From positions 524,001 through 588,000 of the forward strand of contig JAKJHU010000135.1 of assembly GCA_022316685.1 (NCBI GenBank): DNA of 64,000 nucleotides. Direction: 5' to 3'. This DNA is from Progne subis subis. Its lineage: Eukaryota > Chordata > Aves > Passeriformes > Hirundinidae. Shown here piece after piece: positions 56,883 to 64,000 of the stretch. Made by a program: the position numbers and the translations under genes. Each line of letters opens with the position of its first letter. Within the stretch, counting starts at the first letter, position 1. A model generated the notes under the pieces. It saw only the letters and a list, made by a program, of their open reading frames with translations. It was not told the DNA's origin and searched no databases.

Positions 56883-58231
56883 TTCCCAAAGCATCAGAAG
56901 CACCAAATATTCCAGTGAATTGTGGAAGGGAAGCGCTGCCATTCCTATAGAAAAGCAAACAGGAGCTGCGAGCTGCCTGCCTGGTGGATGGCCAGAGCAG
57001 CACTGATGCTGTGATCCACAGCCTCCTGGAAAACCAGAACCCGCAGGATTTAACTCCACGGCTCTCCAGAGCACGAAACAATCGGGCAGGGTGGAGGCGG
57101 CTTTGGAGCAGGCATAAATCTTTCTTCCCTCTGCTCGAATCTCACGCTGATAGCAGCGAGTTTTCTTATCAGCCTCTGATGGCAAGAAACGAGGATCTAG
57201 ATAAAGTTGTTTATTCCAGTCAGGTATTGGCATGATGTGAGAAAACACACTGGGAGACCAGATGTTCCCGAGCTGACCACTGCAGGCGTTTGCTCAGGAG
57301 CAGGAAAAACGATTTTTCTTCCTTTTCCCTGGCCTTGCTTGGCTTGTTGTTATTTCCTACGAGCACCTCGGTGTTTTCCTCCAGTCAGCTGGAGCAGAGC
57401 CAGGATCCTCCCCTCCTGCTGCATCTGTTTTCAAAGCAGTTTCTGAGAGCTCTCAACACAAAAGTGATAAATCCCCTTCAGGATGTGGGGAAACGCTCGG
57501 CTGAGGATGGTGAGGGGAATTTAGGCACGCTCTTGGTGATCCCCTTGGCCAGTCTTACAGAGGACGGTGTTGAGGTAAATATATCTCCTGTATATCAGGG
57601 AATCACCTGGATTTTGCAACTCCCTGGACACCAGAGCAGTGGGAATGGACAAGGAAGTTTCTGTAAGTTTGAGAGGAGCTGGCAGCACGGGGTGGAAACT
57701 TTTTGGTCTCTCCCCAAATTCATCTTTCCCTTGGGAGATTCACTGGCAAAACAGGACAGATTTTGTGGGTGAATTTAGCCCTCTTGGGGTTTGTTTGAGG
57801 AAGTTGCTTTTTTTTCTCCAGTTCATAAGATTTCAGGAGCAAAAACCCAGTGTGAAGTGTTCTTTGATTCTGATCAAATGTTGACTCTATTAATTAAAAA
57901 AAAAACAAGCGGATCTGCACGGCCTCATCTGTCTGCAAAGCCTTTATAGTCTCCAAACATAACAGGAGATAATAAAATGCCTACATAATCTTCTCCTTTA
58001 ACCTTTGGATGAGGAATTTTTCCCAGCCTGTACCTGGAAATGCCTGCACCTTTTCCTGGCCGTACCCGAAGCAATCGGCAATGGCAGGACTCAGCAGAGG
58101 GGAACAACAACAACAAAAAAGGTGTTGGAAAGCCCTTCATTAAGCAGTCTGAAATGAAAGCATTCAATCTTAATCCTGTCATCAGGGTTCCCTAATTAAG
58201 GGAATGGGCAGATTTATGGGGTTTCTATTTT
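56883..58231. other. Non-coding stretch, no gene recognised
   Basis: Unique sequence with an A tract near 57896-57904. No exon recognised. Confidence 0.45.
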
Positions 58232-58300
58232 TACCGCGGGCCCGGCGCGTTCGGTGCCGCGGAAGTGATGTCAGGGCTGGACGGAGCCGACGGGAATTGT
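58232..58300. promoter_or_regulatory. Small CpG cluster with ETS/CRE-like word
   Basis: About eleven CpGs occur in ~65 bp (ACCGCGGGCCCGGCGCG, GTGCCGCGGAAGTGATGTCA), whereas the flanks are CpG-poor. CGGAAGTGATGTCA joins an ETS-type GGAAGTG core to a CRE-like TGATGTCA, a pairing found in some housekeeping promoters. It is much shorter than a usual CpG island and no exon follows, so this may be a remnant promoter, a regulatory site, or chance. Confidence 0.28.
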
Positions 58301-59679
58301 GTTCAGATTATCCCAGGAGAACTCCCGTGCTCTGCAGCTCCCACAGCACCTCCCCAGCATCTCCAGCTTCCAGCAGAAAACCTCAGGCAGGGCTCCAGGG
58401 GATTCACACGAGCTCGAGCTGCAGCGTTGTTCTCCTTTCCTGTTTCACCTTTCCGTATCTTTTCCGGATTATTGCCGTCAAATCCCGATCCTCTGCGAGC
58501 CCTGTGGGAGGCAGTGGGATGAATGTTCTTCCTGATCAGGCTGGAATTTTAGAGGTTTTACAGGTTTTATTTATAAATTTTAGAGGTTCCTATAAAGTCA
58601 TCAGACATCACTCATGTATGGCAGAAATTGGACAAACGGGATTAGGGAGGAGAGAATGGGAGTGCTGGGCCACCTGTAAATGGATAAAAAGTGAATTTAG
58701 ATCTCAACAGGCAGGGAGTTTGTAGCAGAGAGCCGTCCCTTCTTGGCCCTTTGGCAATGTTGGCACCACTTCTGTGTCTACCACAGCACTTTTTGGAGAA
58801 ATTTCCTCATAAAAAATTTGTTGGGAAAATGAAGGATCTTCCATGAAACCGCCTCAGTCCCTTCCTTCTCCCTCTGTTTGGAGTTGTCTGTAGTGATGGA
58901 GGAAAAGAGGAGATAGGAAAAGTCCAAATTTCAAATTCAATTCCTCCAGCAAGTGACAATCCTAAATTCAAAAAGGCAAAGAATCACCCCAAAAATCACA
59001 CAAATCCGAAACCAGCGAAAGAAACCATTAATCCAATTTCCAGAAGACAAAAATCCAAGCTCCAAGTGCTCTCAGGACTTTTGTTCTTACCATGTATTGA
59101 TGGAAAGCTTTTAGCTTTATCCCTATATTTAGCATTGCAATAAATGTTCCGCATCCCCACGCTGCCATCTCTGCTCATTTAAAAGCTTAAATAGCTGAAT
59201 TTATGACAGGTTTTCTTTCTGATGCCACTGTTTTCACTGCTCATGAATTATAGATCGAGCTCTAGAGAGAGTGGTGGTGTCAGAGAAAAAACTGATCACT
59301 CATCTTTATGAAGAGAAAAAATAAGGAAGAGGCTCTGTGAGAATGGACAAATTTGTTGATTGGGGTAGAAAAGGGTTTTTTGTGGAACCTGTCAGAATTT
59401 GGCTTTTTCATTATGATGGGAGGAGCAGGAATTTGGTTTCTGCCAGCAGCCCAAGGAGCAGGATAAAGGAATATCTGTCACAGGCCAGATCCCTGTTCCC
59501 TTTTCCAGCAGGGATGACCCCTCACTTCACTCTAATTTATCAAGACCTCTCCCAAACCAAGCATTTCTCTGTGCATTCTGACCTCTCCACAGCCAGAATT
59601 CCACATTTTCCTGCTGCTGACCAGCATTTCCCTGCTGTAGCTCCACTCCTCCTTCCAGGGGACCCTGTCAGCAAGGAAT
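58301..59679. other. Non-coding stretch, no gene recognised
   Basis: Unique sequence. A 194-codon forward frame begins at 59337 but has no recognisable similarity and overlaps a comparable antisense frame. Confidence 0.45.
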
Positions 59680-59790
59680 TTCTCTGCTGGAATTCCTTCT
59701 CTCCTCCCTCCCGAGCAGTGGGCAGATTTTGGCACACTGAGTCTCACACCATGTTGAGGAAGGATAAAATATTGAAGTTGTTTTTGCTGC
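59680..59790. repeat. Local repeat, copy 1
   Basis: GGAATTCCTTCTCTCCTCCC, GTGGGCAGATTTTGGCACA and GTTGAGGAAGGATAAAATAT match, in the same order and orientation, a second copy about 1 kb downstream. It is diverged by substitutions and small gaps. Origin unknown: a decayed dispersed repeat or an old local duplication. Confidence 0.6.
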
Positions 59791-60049
59791 GACGTTTGGA
59801 GAACAAAAATGCTGTCAGTTATCTCGAGGCTGCCTTGTGCCTTACTCCCCGCACTTCCACGAGATGTCTTTTCCTCTTCAAGATGAAATTTGTGAATGGC
59901 GCGGGGGGTTTGCTGCGCTGAATGTGTTTGTGCGTCCTCATTTTCCCCTCTTACACGAGGAATTTTGCCAAATGCTCCTTTTTCCCTTCTCCGTCTCTTC
60001 CAAATCCCCCTTCCCAAATTAGCTGACAGCCTTTCACGTCCATACTCTG

Positions 60050-60330
60050 GCGATTTCTCCTTCATTCCAGGAGGGAGGAATGCACAGATAGTCCAGCATA
60101 GCTTTGCAAAGACTTTAAGCTGCTTTTCCTCTTGTCAAACCGGCCTAAAATAAATGTATTCCACACCTATAGCCTGAAAAATTTTTACAAGGCAAGGCTC
60201 TCGTGAAGAAATATAAATCTCAGTGGGGAGAAGAATGCAAAGCAATAAAGTTGTATATATAGCTGAGGGCAGAGGGATGAAGGGCTGGCAGATGAACAAT
60301 TTTCTAGTTATTTCCTCATCCAAAAACCAT
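60050..60330. promoter_or_regulatory. Candidate conserved non-coding element
   Basis: A repeat-free AT-rich block contains AGCTTTGCAAAGACTTTAAG, AAATAAATGTATTCCACACC, GAAGAAATATAAATCTCAG and GTTGTATATATAGCTGAG. Inference by texture only. Confidence 0.2.
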
Positions 60331-60694
60331 CCTCTTCATCAAAGCCTGAGCAACTTCCAGGAATAGAGTTTATCCCAGTGCCTGCTTCTGACAGAAGTAG
60401 CTTTGCCAGCCTGACCTTCTCTCCTAAATCCACGCAGAGTGTCCTGGAAAGTTTTACATTTTTTTCTTGCTGCTTCATTCTGTTCTGTCACTTTTAGGGC
60501 AAGAGAATAATCCCCAGTGAATGATCAAAAAGTTGCAATGAGGAAAGGGAGGGGAAAGAGGGAATGAAAGCAGCTGGAGAATTAAAATATTAAAAAAAAG
60601 AAGGGCCACCTAATGCTGGAGAATAAATGTTGTGTTGAAACTCTCAAAATCCAGGATTTTGTCCAGGAATTATCACAGTAATTGGTACACACAG

Positions 60695-60800
60695 ACAGAA
60701 CTGAATTCCTTCCCTCCTTCCATCAGTTCTGTTGGGAGGAGTGGGCAGAGTTTTGCACATTCTCACATCAAACTGAGGAAGAATGAAATATTTGTCATTC
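60695..60800. repeat. Local repeat, copy 2
   Basis: TGAATTCCTTCCCTCCTTCC, GTGGGCAGAGTTTTGCACAT and ACTGAGGAAGAATGAAATAT parallel 59680-59790. Reverse-strand frames over both copies share peptide words (YFILPQ and GRREGI), which reflects the DNA similarity. Confidence 0.6.
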
Positions 60801-63328
60801 CTGCTGGTGGGAAAGGTGAGCTGAAGAAGCCTTTTGGGGTAAATCTGCAGGTTCCTGCAAGTGGAGGGGAGCCCAGCAATGCCAGCACTGCTCTCACCCC
60901 GTGGTCTGCTCCGGAGGCATCCAGGTGACGATCCCAGAACAAACAAACAAAGGAGCCTCACCCAGAGTTTTCCACGAGGCTCCTTCCTCCAACATCGCCA
61001 AATTTCGGGTTGTACCAGCCTCCAGTGTGCCTCTGGAAACAGCAAATGATTGAGGAATGGAGCGAAGCTGATCCTGAAGGTCCCGTTTGTGTTTGTGTGG
61101 AGCTCCGGAGCAGCACCACCGGGAGCAGAACCCCTCAGATTGCTTCCCCGGGATCAACAGTGTTTGGCTCCTTCCTTCCTGGCAGTAAATCCTGTGAGGC
61201 CGCTCCTGTTTCAGGGCCAAATTGCATTTTGTCAAGTCCACCTTTTGTCTCCTGCAGAGCTGGGAGGGATTGATCTCCCCAAGGAATGTGCTGGGAGCAC
61301 TGTGGAGGCATTTTGGGGGCTGGAAGGGGAGCTCCTGCCAGCAGCCGATGGAGAGTCTGGAGCTGCTGCACTTCATTTCTCTCCAACACAGAACCATGAC
61401 TCTGACAGGTCACCGTGGGTTTTATGGGCAGTGGCAAATATTGACCAATTCCTGGTGCTTAAAAGGGAATTTTTCAGAGGTGGAACTGCTGGTGGTTCTT
61501 TATAAAGAAAAAAAAAAGCCTGAAAACTGTTTTAGAATTCGGTGTGGCAAAGCCTCGCAGAGCTCGTGAGACCGAAGCTGTGTGGACCTGTGGTCACCTC
61601 CAGGACCACCAAAGTCCTCTGGGACCTCATCTGGGTCTGTGGCACCTCCTGAGTTGGACCCAGCCCCGTCCATCCTCCGGCCGTGTCCGGGGAGCTGCCG
61701 GGCGCTGGTTTGGCAGGAGGAGCCCCCAGGAGACAATGGATGGCTGGAGAACACATGAAGCATCACAGAGATCACTGGAAGGGAAGCTGATATTTGAGAT
61801 GGGCCCAGGCTGAGTCAGGATTGTTTAGAATTCTCTCTGGGCCTTCGCTGTGTCGTCTCCTCTGGCTCTCCAGCACCACCCGTGCTCCTCGGGCTTTCAA
61901 ACCAGGGTGAGCTTGGCAGCAGCGGCGCTGGAAGTTCTGGGAGCCCTCAGCTCCTCAGAATCCCCTCCTGAATCCATCCAGGCATGGAAGCCAGCCTTTG
62001 AGTCACCAAAAGCTTGACGTGGCCAAGATGAGACAATTTTGGGTCCTGCGAGGAAATGACGACTCCCAAAACTCTCCCAGCCAGCCCTGAGCACCGCGCC
62101 TTCTGCAGCGACGAGCTGCTGCCTCTTAATCACCCCCAGGAGGGGCCAGATTTGATATTTTGCTCGGTGTTGAACAAATGGTGGCGGCCTGAAACAAATG
62201 CTTGTGGGTGGCTAAATTTAGTCCTGACAGCAGCATAACTAATTTGGGTTAATTGTCAGTTAATCAGCTCAGAGAACAAAGTTTGGGCATTTCCCAAGAA
62301 GGGCGTCAACAGAAGCAGAAAGAAAACTGACTTCTGATATTTTTAGGGTAAAAAATAACAAAATTGTGTAGGTTATTTAAGAACTTTTAGGTTAATTCTG
62401 TGCATCATCAAAAGAATGGCAAAAGAGAGGAGAGGCAGTGTCCCAAATTTCTCCTGGGAAGCAAAATCTTGGTTATTTGCTGCCTTTAGAGCTGGTCCTC
62501 TGAGTAATTTCAGTAATTTATTACTGATATCTGCCCTGTCAGATGTGCCTGTGATGACTAAGGTGAGGGACTGAAAACCAGACAGCGTGGAGATTTTCAG
62601 GATTATCTCCAGAAAAGAAAATTGAAGTACAACTCCCACTCTGACAGGTACTTCCAAGGGCTCGGAGTTGGCCGTGTTGAAATCTGTCCCCTCTTAAGGA
62701 AGCAATAAAATTCCTCTGCTCAGTGATTAGCACATCATTAACGTCCCCTGGCTCTCAGCAGACTCTGCTCAGCACTCTTGGTGCACCCAGCACACCTCAT
62801 TCCCTCCTGCCTCCCGAAATTCCCGTTTCCACCAGAGAAGGTGATTTCCTTCCTGTCAGGTGTGACTGGGAGTTGTGGTTGATGGATTCAGCTCCACACT
62901 CGGGAGGGCGTAGCTGAAATTCCCTGTTTTTGTGGGATAATTGGATCCGTTTCTGGAGGGCAGCAGATCAGCATCAATCAGTTTGGCTTTCCCACCTTTC
63001 CCAGACTGCTTTGTGCTCGGAGCAGGAGCTGAGGAACTGGTGCTGGATGGAAATTCCTGGGTGGGGATGGGAGCAGAGGCATCCTCAGCAGGAACTGAGC
63101 ACAAAGTTCTGAGTTGGTGGCAGTGTGATTCTGTTTTATCCATATGAATTGTCCATGAAAAGCTCTGATCGTTCCCAGGGTGTTTTTGGAGACAGGAGCA
63201 GCAATCTCTGGGTGAGGGGTGGGATTGGGAGGGTTGGAATCATTGCTGTTGTCCACATACAACCTGAGAAATCCCAGCTGGAGCAGATAAGACATTTTGT
63301 TGACACTCGGATTGTTTTTGTGGGACGG
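60801..63328. other. Non-coding stretch, no gene recognised
   Basis: Unique, moderately GC-rich sequence. Open frames up to about 167 codons overlap on both strands and resemble no known family. No RNA gene was recognised. Confidence 0.45.
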
Positions 63329-63367
63329 AATTAACGACCTCTTTAGGAATTAACGACCTCTTTATCC
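63329..63367. repeat. 20-bp direct tandem repeat
   Basis: GGAATTAACGACCTCTTTA occurs twice in immediate succession, an exact small duplication directly beside a CR1 fragment. Confidence 0.85.
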
Positions 63368-63369
63368 TG

Positions 63370-63525
63370 GAAGGGACGGCTGCCTGGTGGAGTCACCATC
63401 CCTGGATGTGTTTAAAAAAGTCTGGATGTGGTACTTGGTGCCATGGTCTAATTCTGGTGTTAGGGCTGGGTTGGACTCAATGATCTTGGAGGTCTCTTCC
63501 AACCCACTGACTCTGTGAATTATGT
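63370..63525 (+). mobile_element. CR1 LINE 3' fragment
   Basis: Forward CR1 3' end: GTGGAGTCACCATCCCTGGA, AAAAAAGTCTGGATGTGGTA, TTGGACTCAATGATCTTGGA, GGTCTCTTCCAACCCACTGA and then CTCTGTGAATTATGTGAAT, the 3'-terminal octamer-type repeats. Confidence 0.92.
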
Positions 63526-63665
63526 GAATTCTCTCCTCCAGGCTGAACAATCCCATTTCTCCCAGCCTTTCCCCACCTCTGATCATCCTGGTGCCTCCTC
63601 TGGACTCGTTCCGACATCTCCCCATCCTTCCCATGCTGGGATCCGTTCCACCCCGTTCTTGAGTC
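63526..63665 (-). mobile_element. CR1 LINE internal fragment, inverted
   Basis: Directly abuts the previous CR1 but reads in the opposite orientation: CTCCAGGCTGAACAATCCCA, TTCTCCCAGCCTTTCCCCAC, TCATCCTGGTGCCTCCTCTG, GACTCGTTCCGACATCTCCC. This is a more 5' part of CR1 than the neighbour and carries no 3' terminus, so it is a separate insertion or an inverted piece. Confidence 0.82.
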
Positions 63666-64000
63666 GGTGCTCGTCGAATATCCTAAGATGAGCTTCCCGA
63701 AGGCATCACCACGCTGCCCGTGCCCTGTCCCTCTGTCTCTCTGCTGGCTCCTTGGCCCTCGGAGATTTCCCCTGGCACGTGTGGTATGCTTTGTTCGGAG
63801 GGGCACCTCTAATCCCGGCTTCTCTGCAGCGATGTGGAAGACAATGAGCACCCAGCTCGCTCAAGAGCAAAGGAAGGCTCCTGCCGCGGGAATGCGCTGG
63901 CACCCAGCCACCAGACACAGCCTGGCTTCACAGGAATGGGCAGAAACGACCGGCGGCTGTCCCCCGAAGCAGCCCAGGAATGCCACCGGGATCCTGGGTA
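63666..64000. other. Non-coding stretch to window end
   Basis: GC-rich unique sequence with scattered CpG (for example CGACCGGCGGCTG near 63948). Nothing further recognised; it may continue into a feature outside the window. Confidence 0.4.

Noticed and set aside
59337..59921. 194-codon forward frame
   Set aside because: Overlaps a 177-codon antisense frame and a duplicated repeat; no family signature.

Overview
The window reads as vertebrate nuclear DNA, most likely from a bird and probably a songbird. At least 13 truncated copies look like 3' ends of CR1, the main avian LINE. There are several solo LTRs of endogenous-retrovirus type, long GC-poor and GC-moderate non-coding stretches, homopolymer and microsatellite tracts, and no dense operon-like gene arrangement. 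I recognise no protein-coding exon, tRNA, rRNA or other structural RNA. The open reading frames are short, overlap on both strands, and either resemble no family I know or arise from tandem repeats without stop codons. The species call is an inference from repeat content.

Layout. 1-8150: single-copy non-coding DNA with a decayed ~35-bp minisatellite (about 2035-2185), a complete solo LTR (3261-3645) with a 6-bp target-site duplication (TSD), and one CR1 piece (about 5914). 8151-8649: a 16-bp minisatellite. 8650-16550: mostly unique sequence with several candidate conserved non-coding blocks, two CR1 pieces, and a three-unit 243-bp tandem repeat (14545-15270). 16552-17278: an LTR-like repeat with a partial second copy, matched in inverted orientation at 31872-32461. 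22737-23585 and 29632-30310: two 20-bp minisatellites with higher-order structure. The second abuts a CpG-rich segment (about 29200-29480), the best promoter-like candidate here. 37632-38037 and 56477-56882: a nearly identical LTR-like pair. 39411-39700: a 41-bp VNTR. 40551-40985: a ~231-bp tandem duplication. 41356-42122: an older LTR interrupted by a younger one with a clean TSD. 44357-44755: a third copy of that younger LTR family. 46381-47092: a ~710-bp AAAAT-type expansion. 47790-48555: a CR1 split by an LTR. 51203-51695: a second copy of that LTR, in the opposite orientation. 52206-63665: further CR1 pieces and unique non-coding DNA.

Together this is an intergenic or large-intron region whose readable history is retrotransposon insertion followed by local tandem amplification. 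TSDs and nesting give a relative order in several places. Nothing here amounts to a new multigene system. The items most worth checking are the CpG-rich segment beside the 20-bp array, the nearly identical LTR pair, the higher-order arrays and the candidate conserved elements.
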